Shown: positions 32,778 to 40,806 of the stretch, one piece after another
Layout: each line of letters begins with the position of its first letter
Position numbering within the stretch: the first letter of the stretch is position 1
Position numbers and translations under genes: made by a program
The notes under the pieces: model-generated
What the model was told of the DNA's origin: nothing
Seen by the model: only the letters and a program-made list of their open reading frames with translations
Database searches by the model: none
NCBI GenBank assembly: GCA_022745215.1
Contig: JAIIWC010000003.1
Coordinates: 1-55,040 of the forward strand
DNA length: 55,040 bases
Source of the DNA: Collinsella sp.
Lineage (GTDB): Bacteria > Actinomycetota > Coriobacteriia > Coriobacteriales > Coriobacteriaceae
Direction: 5' to 3'

Positions 32778-32841
32778 AAAGGGATAGGTTATTTTTGATT
32801 GGTAAAGCGTTTGACCTGCCAAAATAAACCTGCCCCTTTTT
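32778..32841 (+). terminator. Hairpin with T-run after the dehydrogenase-like gene
   Basis: AAAGGGATAGGTTATTTT pairs with the segment 32821-32840 over most positions, with a small inner GGTAAA/TTTGACC stem, and ends in TTTTT. It serves as a terminator. Similar words (AAAAAGGGACTGGTTT) occur at about 32088, so it may also be a repeat family. Confidence 0.55.
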
Positions 32842-32966
32842 GGCCGGTTGCCGTTTGGGGGCCGATTGGCAACGCTCGCTGATTATAGTCTTGACCTGCG
32901 CTAGAATAGTGGCATCTGAATGTCCGGGCGCATGGAGGCGTGCGCCCGTATGCTGAGGAGGACTCT

Positions 32967-34661
32967 ATGGCAACTGTTGCCGCACCTATCGATGCTACGT
33001 CGACCGCCGCTTGGAAGGCGCTCGAGGCCCATCAGGAGAAGCTCGAGGCCGAGGGCATCGACCTCAAGGCCTGGTTCGCCGCCGATCCCGAGCGCGTGAA
33101 CAAGCTGAGCTTTGACGCCGGTGACCTGCACTTCGACCTGTCCAAGAACCTGGTGACCGATGAGACCGTCAAGCTGCTGTGCGATCTTGCCCGCGAGGTG
33201 AAGCTCGAGGAGCGCCGCGACGCCATGTTCTCTGGCGAGCACATCAACACCACCGAGGACCGCGCCGTCCTGCACACCGCGCTTCGCCGCCCGGCAACCG
33301 AGAAGGGCCAGCTCATCGTCGACGGCCAGGATGTCGTCGCCGACGTGCACGAGGTCCTCGACCGCATGTACGCTTTTGCCGAGCGTGTGCGCTCCGGTGA
33401 GTGGAAGGGCGTTACCGGCAAGAAGATCGAGCATCTGGTGTCCATCGGCATCGGCGGCTCCGACCTGGGCCCGGTCATGGCCTACGAGGCTCTGCGCCCC
33501 TATGCCGACGCCGGCATCGACTGCCGCTATATCTCCAACATCGACCCCAACGACCAGGCCGAGAAGCTCAAGGGCCTGGATCCCGAGACCACGCTCGTAA
33601 TCATCGTCTCCAAGACCTTCACCACGCTTGAGACCCTTACCAACGCCCGCGAGGTCAAGACCTGGATGCTCGAGCAGCTCAAGGCTCAGGGCGCCATCGA
33701 CGGTTCCGATGAGCAGAACGCCGAGGCCGTGGCCAAGCACTTCGTCGCCGTTTCCACCGCTCTCGAGAAGGTTGAGGCCTTTGGCATCGACCCCGCCAAC
33801 GCCTTCGGTTTCTGGAATTGGGTTGGCGGCCGCTATTCCGTCGACTCCGCCGTGGGCCTGTCGCTGATCGTCGTGCTCGGCCCCGAGCGCTTCCAGCAGT
33901 TCCTCGAGGGCTTCCATGCCATCGACGAGTACTTCTGCAATACCCCGCTCGAGAATAACGCCGTCGCGCTGATGGGCCTGCTCAACGTCTGGTACGTCAA
34001 CTTCTTCGGTTCCAAGAGCCACGCCGTGCTGCCGTACTGCCAGTACCTGCACCGTTTCCCGGCCTACCTGCAGCAGCTCACCATGGAGTCCAACGGCAAG
34101 CACGTCCGCTGGGACGGCAGCGCCGTGACCTCCGACACCGGTGAGATCTTCTGGGGCGAGCCCGGCACCAACGGCCAGCATGCCTTCTACCAGCTGCTGC
34201 ACCAGGGCACCGTGGTGGTCCCGGCCGACTTTATCGCCTTCGCCAATACCGCCAACCCTGCGACCGATAGCGGTCAGGACGTGCATGAGCTGTTCCTGGG
34301 CAACTTCCTGGCCCAGACCAAGGCGCTCGCCTTTGGTAAGACGGCCGATGAGGTGCGCGCCGAGGGCACGCCCGAGCAGATCGTCCCGGCCCGCTGCTTT
34401 GAGGGCAACCGTCCGACGACCTCGATCTTCGGTGACACGCTGACCCCGTTTGCGCTCGGCGAGCTCATCGCCCTGTACGAGCACATCACGTTTGTCGAGG
34501 GCACGGTCTGGGGCATCGACTCCTACGACCAGTGGGGCGTTGAGCTGGGCAAGCAGCTTGCCAAGCAGATTACCCCGGCCTTCCACGACGATGCCGCCAA
34601 GGCCGAGCAGGACGCTTCGACCCAGGCGCTCATCGAGTTCTACCGCGCTCACCGCAAGTAG
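32967..34661 (+). CDS. pgi: Glucose-6-phosphate isomerase
   Basis: A 564-residue phosphoglucose isomerase converting glucose-6-phosphate and fructose-6-phosphate. Conserved blocks are SIGIGGSDLGPVMAYEAL (sugar phosphate binding), IVSKTFTTLET, GGRYSVDSAVGL, the active-site Glu region MESNGKHVRWDG, and GTNGQHAFYQLLHQGT. GAGGAGGA is six bases before the ATG at 32967. Length fits the long bacterial/eukaryotic type. It is a single-gene unit. A CGGGCGCA/TGCGCCCG hairpin lies in its leader (about 32925-32948). The codon bias creates a long open frame on the opposite strand. Confidence 0.97.
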   Translation: MATVAAPIDATSTAAWKALEAHQEKLEAEGIDLKAWFAADPERVNKLSFDAGDLHFDLSKNLVTDETVKLLCDLAREVKLEERRDAMFSGEHINTTEDRAVLHTALRRPATEKGQLIVDGQDVVADVHEVLDRMYAFAERVRSGEWKGVTGKKIEHLVSIGIGGSDLGPVMAYEALRPYADAGIDCRYISNIDPNDQAEKLKGLDPETTLVIIVSKTFTTLETLTNAREVKTWMLEQLKAQGAIDGSDEQNAEAVAKHFVAVSTALEKVEAFGIDPANAFGFWNWVGGRYSVDSAVGLSLIVVLGPERFQQFLEGFHAIDEYFCNTPLENNAVALMGLLNVWYVNFFGSKSHAVLPYCQYLHRFPAYLQQLTMESNGKHVRWDGSAVTSDTGEIFWGEPGTNGQHAFYQLLHQGTVVVPADFIAFANTANPATDSGQDVHELFLGNFLAQTKALAFGKTADEVRAEGTPEQIVPARCFEGNRPTTSIFGDTLTPFALGELIALYEHITFVEGTVWGIDSYDQWGVELGKQLAKQITPAFHDDAAKAEQDASTQALIEFYRAHRK

Positions 34662-34691
34662 GATTCGCTGCGATAGGTAACGCATAGCTGA

Positions 34692-34725
34692 CAAGGGCCC
34701 GTATCCGTTGGGATGCGGGCCCTTG
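34692..34725. terminator. Terminator between pgi and the VirD4-like gene
   Basis: CAAGGGCCCGTATCC pairs with GGATGCGGGCCCTTG with one wobble around a 4-base loop. The genes on either side are convergent, so it may act in both directions. Confidence 0.8.
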
Positions 34726-34762
34726 CTGTTTGTGGTCGAGCGTGGCGGACTGCGCGGCGTTG

Positions 34763-36073
34763 TTAATGGGCGAATTCGACCTGGGTGGTGTCTCGCTGCG
34801 CTTCGGGCAGCTCCCCGTACAGCGGATGGTCTTCGAGCCTAAAGCGTTCGACCTGCTCGGGGGCACGACCGCGCACAAAGAGCCACGAGCGATCGATTGG
34901 CGTCGCCATAAGTGTGCTGGGCAATGCATCGGCGCGGTCGGAAAATACCCGGGCGCTCTCGGGGTCCTGGAATGCCAATACCAGATGCGTGTCGCAGTTG
35001 CCCATGATGGAGCGTGCGCGTGCCTCCCCGTAGAGCGCATCGAGTTGATTGGTCGACTGCAGCAGCAGCGTTGCCCAGATGTTGCGGCTTCGGATAATCG
35101 AGAGCGCGTTGTCGATCTGGGGAATCTGCAGATTTGCGAAGTCATCGAGCATAAAGCGCACGGGCACGGGCAGGCTGCCGTCGGGCTGCCTATCGGCCTC
35201 ACGAATGAGGCCCATAAACGCCTGCGAAATAAAGAGGCCGGTCAGCGGATCGAGATTGCGGTCAATATCGCTCACGGTTACAAACAGGGCGCAGGGGGTG
35301 TGTCCCATGGAAGCGAAGTCCACCTGGTGGCATTCCTGATAGAGCTGCGCCGCGCCGTCGAACCCCAGACACATGACCTTTTCGGCAAGAATGCCGATGA
35401 TACTCGCATGCATGCGCTCGGCGCTTTGCGTAATGGCGTAGCGGCGCCAGAGCGAGAGGGCATAGCTTTGGGGGTCGGTCGTGATCAGGTCGTCAAACAA
35501 TCGACCCGTGGCACCGTCCTGCAGGTGCTCGATCAGCTTGATGACCGAGCTGATCGTCTGCTCGTCGGCGGGTAGCTGTTCGGTGACGTAGGCGATAAGA
35601 CACGACAGCAGGTTTGCCGCCGCATGATCCCAAAAAGGCTGGTTGTTGTCCTCGATGGGGCAGATGGCCTTTGCCACCGAGAGGATGTCCTGCTGGTTGG
35701 GCCTGCCGTCCGCCTTGCGGCGAATGTGCCTCAGGGGGTTGTAGCCGCAGCGCTCGATGCCGGGCGCAAGGGCCGGGACGGTGTTGAGGTCGGCGAAGTT
35801 GAGACATTGCACGCGGTAACCGTGGGCTGTCAGCACGGGTCCCACTTCGCGACAGAGCGTGCCTTTGGTGTCGAGCACGATGTAGCTTGCGTTCATTTGC
35901 AGCAGGTTGGGCTTGAGGACGTTTCGGGTCTTGCCCGCTCCCGAGGGGCCGATCACAAGTGCGTTGTTGTTGAGTCCCGTTTGGCGGGTGTCGCAGGAAA
36001 GCGTTCGATCCTTGGCGAGGATGGTGGACGATGCGGACTTAGATGCGGCGAGGCGGCTGGCGAGGTTAGACAT
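34763..36073 (-). CDS. VirD4/TraG-like coupling-protein ATPase, soluble form
   Basis: A 436-residue P-loop ATPase. Walker A is GPSGAGKT (residues 42-49) followed by RNVLKPNLLQMNASYIVLDTKG, and the Walker B-like block is FMLDDFANLQIPQI with RSRNIWATLLLQS after it. These are the marks of type IV secretion coupling proteins (VirD4/TraG/TraD). The usual N-terminal membrane helices are missing, so it would be cytoplasmic. AAGGAGG lies seven bases before the ATG at 36073, which overlaps the ClpP-like stop by eight bases. No relaxase, VirB4 or other conjugation gene is in the window, so its role here may not be conjugation. Confidence 0.85.
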   Translation of the reverse strand: MSNLASRLAASKSASSTILAKDRTLSCDTRQTGLNNNALVIGPSGAGKTRNVLKPNLLQMNASYIVLDTKGTLCREVGPVLTAHGYRVQCLNFADLNTVPALAPGIERCGYNPLRHIRRKADGRPNQQDILSVAKAICPIEDNNQPFWDHAAANLLSCLIAYVTEQLPADEQTISSVIKLIEHLQDGATGRLFDDLITTDPQSYALSLWRRYAITQSAERMHASIIGILAEKVMCLGFDGAAQLYQECHQVDFASMGHTPCALFVTVSDIDRNLDPLTGLFISQAFMGLIREADRQPDGSLPVPVRFMLDDFANLQIPQIDNALSIIRSRNIWATLLLQSTNQLDALYGEARARSIMGNCDTHLVLAFQDPESARVFSDRADALPSTLMATPIDRSWLFVRGRAPEQVERFRLEDHPLYGELPEAQRDTTQVEFAH

Positions 36074-36683
36074 GGGCGACCTCCTTGGTGGTCGAGAGGA
36101 TTTCGTGGGCAAAGCCGAGCTCGACGGCGCGCTCGGCCGAAAGGTAGGTGTCTTTTGCAGTGAGGGACTGGATGCGCTTGGGCGTGAGGCCGCTGCGGTC
36201 CGAGAGGATTTGCGTGAGGGTCTTGCGGGTCTGCATGAGACGCCGGCTGGTTTCCTGCAGCGCAAGTGCCGAGCCGCCTGCCCCCTGGGGGATCAGCGGG
36301 TCGTGAATCATGAGCTCTGCATGGGGCGCCATACGGCGATCGTCGCCGCCCATAAAGATCACGGCGCCCATGGATGCGGCGAATTCCAGGCAGACGGTGC
36401 GGATGGGGCACGATGCGAGGCGCATGGCGTCATAGATCGCAAGACCCGATCGCACGCTTCCGCCGGCGCTGGCGACAAATATGGTGATGGGGCGGCTGGG
36501 GTCGGTGGCATCGAGCAGGCGAATCTGCTGGCATAGGTCGTGGGCCATCGGGGTTTCGATGTTTCCCATGACGGAGAGCTCGCGACGGGCGAGCATCTCA
36601 TCGTAAATGCTGGTGAGCGTGATACCTCGGGCGGATTCACGCATGGTGAGGGGGCTGATGATGAGGGAATGATTGGTGTCCAT
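36066..36683 (-). CDS. ClpP-like serine protease
   Basis: A 205-residue member of the ClpP (S14) family. The catalytic triad is visible: Ser104 in FAASMGA, His127 in LMIHDPL and Asp178 in TAKDTYLSAE. The GGSVRSGLAIYDAMR oxyanion region is also present. AAAGGAG precedes the ATG. It sits between an unknown protein and the VirD4-like ATPase on the same strand, overlapping the latter by eight bases. It is therefore probably not the housekeeping ClpP, which pairs with ClpX. It may process or degrade a protein in concert with the ATPase, which is inference. Confidence 0.88.
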   Translation of the reverse strand: MDTNHSLIISPLTMRESARGITLTSIYDEMLARRELSVMGNIETPMAHDLCQQIRLLDATDPSRPITIFVASAGGSVRSGLAIYDAMRLASCPIRTVCLEFAASMGAVIFMGGDDRRMAPHAELMIHDPLIPQGAGGSALALQETSRRLMQTRKTLTQILSDRSGLTPKRIQSLTAKDTYLSAERAVELGFAHEILSTTKEVAHV

Positions 36684-36746
36684 GAGGACTCCTTTCTGTT
36701 GGTTGTGTTGTGGAATAGGATTGTTGCCCGCGGAGATGCTGGCGGG

Positions 36747-37637
36747 CTACAGGGTTCGTCCGAGCCTGAGATCGAGCTCGGTTGTGGGGCAGGCTGCCTG
36801 TTCGTGCGGCTCGCAAGCGCCAAGGGCTCCAAAGCGATGGAGCGTTGCGACGGGCGTGGTGTAGGCGAGCCGCAGCTGATGCTCGACAGGGGCACATCCG
36901 TCATTTTTGTAATGAGCCGCGTAGTACTGCGCGATGCTGGCGTTCATCTCGCTGCCATTGCGATGGCGCTCAAACTGGCGTCTGCAGGTTTCGATGATCT
37001 TTGCTACCGACTTGGGTGCCGTCGCGGGAACAAGGGCGAGATAGCCCTCAAATAGCTCGTTGATGCTCAGGAGGCACAGCAGGTCGATCAGCGTCCTTAT
37101 GGCTACTCCCTCGGCAGAAAAGTGCGCGGTCATGCGGTTATATCGGTTGCGGTCGACGATGGCCGCATGGGGTCTTGGAGTTTTCTGCCCCGTGGTCCCG
37201 GGCTTTTGCCGCGCCTGTGTATTGAGCTCGACGTTGCAGCGCTTGAGGCCGTCCAACGGAAGGAACAGTGCGGTGCGCAGGGTGTTCCGCTTGCTTTCGA
37301 GTTCATGACGCTCGTCGGGTTCCCATTCGAGCTTGAGTTTCGTGTCGAGCGCCGTAAGCATATGGGCTAGGCAGCCTACGGTAAGAACGTACGAATCGTT
37401 GTCGCGTTTTGGGGCATAGGGGTCTGTCAGCTTGCGAATGTCGGGGTCGCCCATGATCTTTGTGCAGCGCTTCAGCAGTTGAGGGTGGTCGGCCAAGATC
37501 GTCGCGAGCGGTAGCGACGCGTAGTTCTTGATGGTCGCGGCGGCAAAGGCGGCGTCATATTCGTTTGCATATGCTCGCTCAATGCGGGCATCCAGAATGC
37601 TTTTCTTATCGCCGTCTTCTGCGTGGTGGTTTGTCAT
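36747..37637 (-). CDS. Unknown protein, first gene of the ClpP/VirD4-like operon
   Basis: A 296-residue hydrophilic protein that I do not recognise. The ATG at 37637 has GGAG seven bases upstream. The sequence is mostly helical in appearance, with many Arg, Lys and Glu residues and a Leu-rich segment (IRTLIDLLCLLSINELFEGYL) near residue 190. No membrane helix, signal peptide or enzyme motif is visible. The frame stays open upstream for 52 more codons through an unusual His-rich repeat (HITHGKHITHD). It heads the three-gene unit, with a 63-base gap to the protease gene. Confidence 0.6.
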   Translation of the reverse strand: MTNHHAEDGDKKSILDARIERAYANEYDAAFAAATIKNYASLPLATILADHPQLLKRCTKIMGDPDIRKLTDPYAPKRDNDSYVLTVGCLAHMLTALDTKLKLEWEPDERHELESKRNTLRTALFLPLDGLKRCNVELNTQARQKPGTTGQKTPRPHAAIVDRNRYNRMTAHFSAEGVAIRTLIDLLCLLSINELFEGYLALVPATAPKSVAKIIETCRRQFERHRNGSEMNASIAQYYAAHYKNDGCAPVEHQLRLAYTTPVATLHRFGALGACEPHEQAACPTTELDLRLGRTL

Positions 37638-38127
37638 AGCTTCTCCAATCGGTTGATGTTCGTGCTGTTTGTTGATGTGTTGGTTGTCGTGAGTGATGTG
37701 CTTGCCGTGGGTGATGTGCTGACGTTGGGGTGCTATGCGGTTTTCAATGAGCCCGTGAGGCAGTTGCTGCAGGGGCGGGATGGAACGGCCCATGCAAGGC
37801 GGAAGGCATCGTGCTCAAAATCGAGACAGCAATGCCCTGGGTGCCTCACATGTGGCAGTTACCTCATTAAGTTGTCATTGCGTTTGGGGTTGTACTTTGC
37901 CGATCTTCCTTCTCTTACACGCTGAAAACTGAAACTTCATATGCTCGATCTACTTAAAACCACAACGGCGGTCTTTTATCAACTTATATGTCGGAACGCG
38001 TCTTTGCAAGTACTTTTTTGCCTTTGTTTCAAATGGGGTGGTTTTGCAACCGTCATGCGTGCGCTGTGTGAACGTGCCCCGGCTCGGATAAGATAGTGCG
38101 CGATAAAAACGATGCAAGGAGGCATAT
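37638..38127. other. 490-base divergent intergenic region with tandem CA-rich repeats
   Basis: Near the minus-strand gene (about 37655-37730) the minus strand carries degenerate tandem units of 17-19 bases built on GCACATCACCCACG. They form a G-poor leader. The part from 37840 to 38080 is AT-rich compared with its surroundings. A weak minus-strand promoter candidate is TTGCAA (38009-38004) with TAAGTT (37986-37981), spacing 17. No gene was found. Confidence 0.45.
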
Positions 38128-38970
38128 ATGGCAATCAAAGCCATCGCGATGGATATCGACGGTACGCTCACCAACGATCAGAAAGTGATTAGCCCGCGTA
38201 CGCGTGAGAAGCTGCTCGCGGCGCAGGAGTCGGGCATTAAGCTCATTTTGGCTTCGGGCCGTCCCGCATGGGGGCTGCACGCCTTGGCGCAAGAGCTCGA
38301 CCTTCAAAACCATGACGGTCTGCTGGTGGCCTTTAACGGCGCACACGTCGTCGATGCCCAGACCGACGAGGTGCTGTTCGATCAGGCTATGCCTGCCGAC
38401 GAATTGCATCGCCTGATTGATCACCTGCGTAATTTTGACGTGATCCCTATGATTTCGCTCGGTCGCGATTTGCACGTCGAGGACTCGTACCATTGCATGA
38501 TCACGCTGCCTGACGGCTCGCAGAAGAATATCGTCAAGTATGAGCGCGACGCGTGCGATCTTAAGATTCGCGAGGTGGAGAGCCTGCATGAGGTCGCTGA
38601 TGCTTATCCCGTGGACAAGCTGCTGACGGCGGGCGATCCGGCCTACCTGCAGGCGCATTACGAGGAGATGTATGCGCCCTTTAAGCAGACGCTTTCGGGC
38701 ATGTTTACGGCCGACTGGTACTTTGAGTACACGGCGCCCGGTATCGACAAGGCCCGCGCGCTCGAGGGTGCCCTGCCCAAGCTTGGCATCGATGCCAGCG
38801 AGGTCGTATCGTTTGGCGACGGCCAGAATGACAAGTCCATGATTGAGTGGGCCGGCACCGGCGTTGCCATGGGCAACGCCGTCGATGAGGTTAAGGCAGT
38901 GGCCCAGATGGTGACCGCCAATAACAACGAAGATGGTATTGCGGTGGCGCTGGATAAGCTACTGGGTTAG
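38128..38970 (+). CDS. Cof-type HAD phosphatase
   Basis: A 280-residue HAD hydrolase of the Cof/YidA type: motif I AMDIDGTLTN, motif II LASGRPAWG, and motif III/IV SFGDGQNDKSMIEWAG. The cap domain is type IIB (residues about 85-200). Such enzymes act on sugar phosphates and similar metabolites. AAGGAGG lies seven bases before the ATG. A terminator separates it from a second HAD gene. It is a different paralogue from the one at 12147. Confidence 0.88.
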   Translation: MAIKAIAMDIDGTLTNDQKVISPRTREKLLAAQESGIKLILASGRPAWGLHALAQELDLQNHDGLLVAFNGAHVVDAQTDEVLFDQAMPADELHRLIDHLRNFDVIPMISLGRDLHVEDSYHCMITLPDGSQKNIVKYERDACDLKIREVESLHEVADAYPVDKLLTAGDPAYLQAHYEEMYAPFKQTLSGMFTADWYFEYTAPGIDKARALEGALPKLGIDASEVVSFGDGQNDKSMIEWAGTGVAMGNAVDEVKAVAQMVTANNNEDGIAVALDKLLG

Positions 38971-38993
38971 AATCGCCGATTAATGCATGGTTC

Positions 38994-39019
38994 GGGCGCC
39001 TGCTTGCGGGCGCCCTTTT
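38994..39019 (+). terminator. Terminator between the two HAD genes
   Basis: GGGCGCC (38994-39000) and GGCGCCC (39009-39015) with an 8-base loop, followed by TTTT. Confidence 0.8.
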
Positions 39020-39034
39020 GTTAGGGAGGGTGCC

Positions 39035-39694
39035 GTGTCCGCGTTTCCGTTCGACGCCGTTATTTTTGACATGGACGGCGTCATTGTCGATACCGAGTAT
39101 TACTACCTGGGCGAGACTGCCGCGTTTGCCAAGGAGCTTGGGCTTAACCTGACTCAAGAGGAGTTGAATGGGCAGGTCGGTACCTCGCATCAGTTCTTCC
39201 TGCATATGCTGGTCGATTGGTTTGAGCGCGCCGGTAAGGGGCATTTTACTGGCGAGGAAGCGTTGGCCCGTTGGGACGAGTGGGCGCATAAGCGTCCGCG
39301 CGACTATCAGGCTTTGATTAACCCAGGCGCCGTGGATACGATTCGAGAGCTGCCGCGCCGTGGCGTTCGCGTGGCGCTTGCCAGCTCGTCGCCCATGGTT
39401 AGCATCGAGGAAGTGCTCAACGCGTGCGGGCTGTCGGATGCCTTTGAGTATGTGGTGAGCGGCGAGCAGTTTAAGGAGAGCAAGCCCGAGCCCGACATCT
39501 ACCTGCATGCGCTGGATCTGCTGGGGCTGCCCGCGAATCGCTGCTGCTGCGTTGAGGATTCGGTGCCCGGCATCACTGCCGGCAAGCGAGCCGGCCTGAC
39601 AGTCATTGCCAAGCGCGAGGAGCGCTTTGGCTTTAGCCAGGATGCCGCGGACAAGATTATCGACCAGCTGCCGGAGCTGCTCACGCTTTCTTAG
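39035..39694 (+). CDS. HAD hydrolase, beta-phosphoglucomutase-like
   Basis: A 219-residue HAD protein with the type I (helical) cap. Motif I is IFDMDGVIVDTE, motif II ALASSSP, motif III Lys is in FKESKPEPDIYLHA, and motif IV is CCVEDSVPGITAGKRAG. This pattern is shared by beta-phosphoglucomutases and small-sugar phosphatases. The GTG at 39035 is chosen because AGGGAGGG lies four bases before it. The frame upstream runs through the terminator. Neighbouring genes do not define the substrate. Confidence 0.85.
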   Translation: MSAFPFDAVIFDMDGVIVDTEYYYLGETAAFAKELGLNLTQEELNGQVGTSHQFFLHMLVDWFERAGKGHFTGEEALARWDEWAHKRPRDYQALINPGAVDTIRELPRRGVRVALASSSPMVSIEEVLNACGLSDAFEYVVSGEQFKESKPEPDIYLHALDLLGLPANRCCCVEDSVPGITAGKRAGLTVIAKREERFGFSQDAADKIIDQLPELLTLS

Positions 39695-39777
39695 GAGCGC
39701 GGTAGTTGCGCGTTTTTCGGGTCAGATGAGTAAATAGCCAACATTTTGGTGCGGCAGCAAGCATACTTTATGCTAAT

Positions 39778-39819
39778 GCGGGCTCAAGGGCTTGTTGAAT
39801 GCCCTTGAGCCCGCTTTTG
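39778..39819 (+). terminator. Terminator after the second HAD gene
   Basis: GCGGGCTCAAGGGC (39778-39791) is perfectly complementary to GCCCTTGAGCCCGC (39801-39814), with TTTT after it. It lies upstream of the GntR gene and could also attenuate a GntR transcript. Confidence 0.9.
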
Positions 39820-39844
39820 ACTTAATTGTGCTGGGAGAGGGTAT

Positions 39845-40588
39845 ATGCCACCGACTGAAGGGCCGACTGACGGAAAAGCAGCGATACCGCTGTACCAACA
39901 GGTTATCGATATCATTAAAAACGAAATCAACTCCGGCGCCTACAAGGCAGGCGCGCGGATACCCAACGAATTCGAATTGGCTGAGAGCTATAAAGTTGGC
40001 CGCGTTACCGTGCGGCGCGCTATTGAGGAGCTCGTCCAGCAGGGCTATCTAACGAAGCGACAGGGGAAAGGCACGTTTGTCAATGCCCCCAAGCTCAAGC
40101 GCAAGATTCGCCAGAAGGATGACGTCCAGAGTTTTTCGGACGCATGCCGCGTTAACGGAATGGAACCGGGGGCGCGTGTCATTTCGAGAAAGATACTGCC
40201 GGCGGATTCCACCGAAGCACAGTTCTTTGGTGTTCCCGTTGGAACTGACTTGATTTGCGTCGAGCGTGTGCGTACTGCCGATGGCGTCCCCGTCATGCTT
40301 GAGAACAACATATACGTTTACGAGGACAACACCTATCTATCAACGGCATCTCTATCTAACCAATCCATTTTTGAGTTCGTGCGCAACCAGACGGGCCGCA
40401 CGCCCGCGTTTACCGACCCGTGCACGCTCGAGATCGCGTGCGCATCGCCCGAGGTCGCTCGGTTGCTGGCGGTTCCCGTTGGCGAACCCTTGTTTTATAT
40501 GGAAGCCTTCTTCTTTGATGAGCAACGGCGGCCGTTTATCATCGGTCGTCAGCGGATCGTTGGCTCTCGCTACGTTTTTGACATCTAG
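39845..40588 (+). CDS. GntR/HutC-family transcriptional regulator (UTRA domain)
   Basis: A 247-residue repressor. Residues 14-80 form the GntR winged helix (PLYQQVIDIIKNEINSG, RIPNEFELAESYKVGRVTVRRAIEEL, GYLTKRQGKGTFV). Residues 95-245 form a UTRA ligand-binding domain, which usually senses a phosphorylated sugar or amino sugar. In Escherichia coli the fructoselysine operon is governed by a regulator of this same type (FrlR). It directly precedes the long carbohydrate operon on the same strand and is the natural candidate for its control. GAGAGGG lies before the ATG. Confidence 0.92.
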   Translation: MPPTEGPTDGKAAIPLYQQVIDIIKNEINSGAYKAGARIPNEFELAESYKVGRVTVRRAIEELVQQGYLTKRQGKGTFVNAPKLKRKIRQKDDVQSFSDACRVNGMEPGARVISRKILPADSTEAQFFGVPVGTDLICVERVRTADGVPVMLENNIYVYEDNTYLSTASLSNQSIFEFVRNQTGRTPAFTDPCTLEIACASPEVARLLAVPVGEPLFYMEAFFFDEQRRPFIIGRQRIVGSRYVFDI

Positions 40589-40598
40589 GACATTGCGA

Positions 40599-40638
40599 AT
40601 GGAAGCGCCCGGTGGATCATCTCACCGGGCGTTTCCAT
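40599..40638 (+). terminator. Terminator-like hairpin after the GntR gene
   Basis: ATGGAAGCGCCCGGTG (40599-40614) pairs with CACCGGGCGTTTCCAT (40623-40638), 16 bp with one wobble. There is no T-run. Confidence 0.6.
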
Positions 40639-40698
40639 ACCGTTCACGGCGCAAACGCAACCGTTCAACCGCGTTGTGGCAATCAGTTTGAAATTATC

Positions 40699-40727
40699 TT
40701 GATGACGAGAAAAGCTGCTGGTAATCT
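40699..40727 (+). promoter_or_regulatory. Promoter of the frl-like operon
   Basis: TTGATG (40699-40704) and TAATCT (40722-40727) are separated by 17 bases. A 9-bp palindrome follows from 40742. Confidence 0.65.
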
Positions 40728-40741
40728 ATGGGACGTCATAG

Positions 40742-40764
40742 AACGTTTGCCTTGTGCAAACGTT
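40742..40764 (+). promoter_or_regulatory. Operator-like palindrome downstream of the operon promoter
   Basis: AACGTTTGC and GCAAACGTT form perfect 9-bp arms around CTTGT, starting about eight bases after the expected transcription start. This is the place for a repressor site (LacI/GntR class). It could alternatively be a hairpin in the leader RNA. Confidence 0.55.
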
Positions 40765-40806
40765 GAAGCGAGATGCGATGCAGTCTCGAGTTCTTTGGAG
40801 GTATCT

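Noticed and set aside
32901..34694. Very long open frame (about 600 codons) on the minus strand opposite pgi
   Set aside because: It mirrors the strongly biased codon use of pgi, has no ribosome site and its translation has no recognisable domain. The plus strand is unmistakably pgi.
34763..37637. Integrated conjugative element or plasmid
   Set aside because: No relaxase, integrase, VirB4, attachment repeats or tRNA target was seen. Only the coupling-type ATPase suggests conjugation.
38987..39034. Upstream ATG for the beta-phosphoglucomutase-like gene
   Set aside because: It would start inside the terminator stem. The GTG at 39035 has a proper ribosome site and gives the normal N-terminus.
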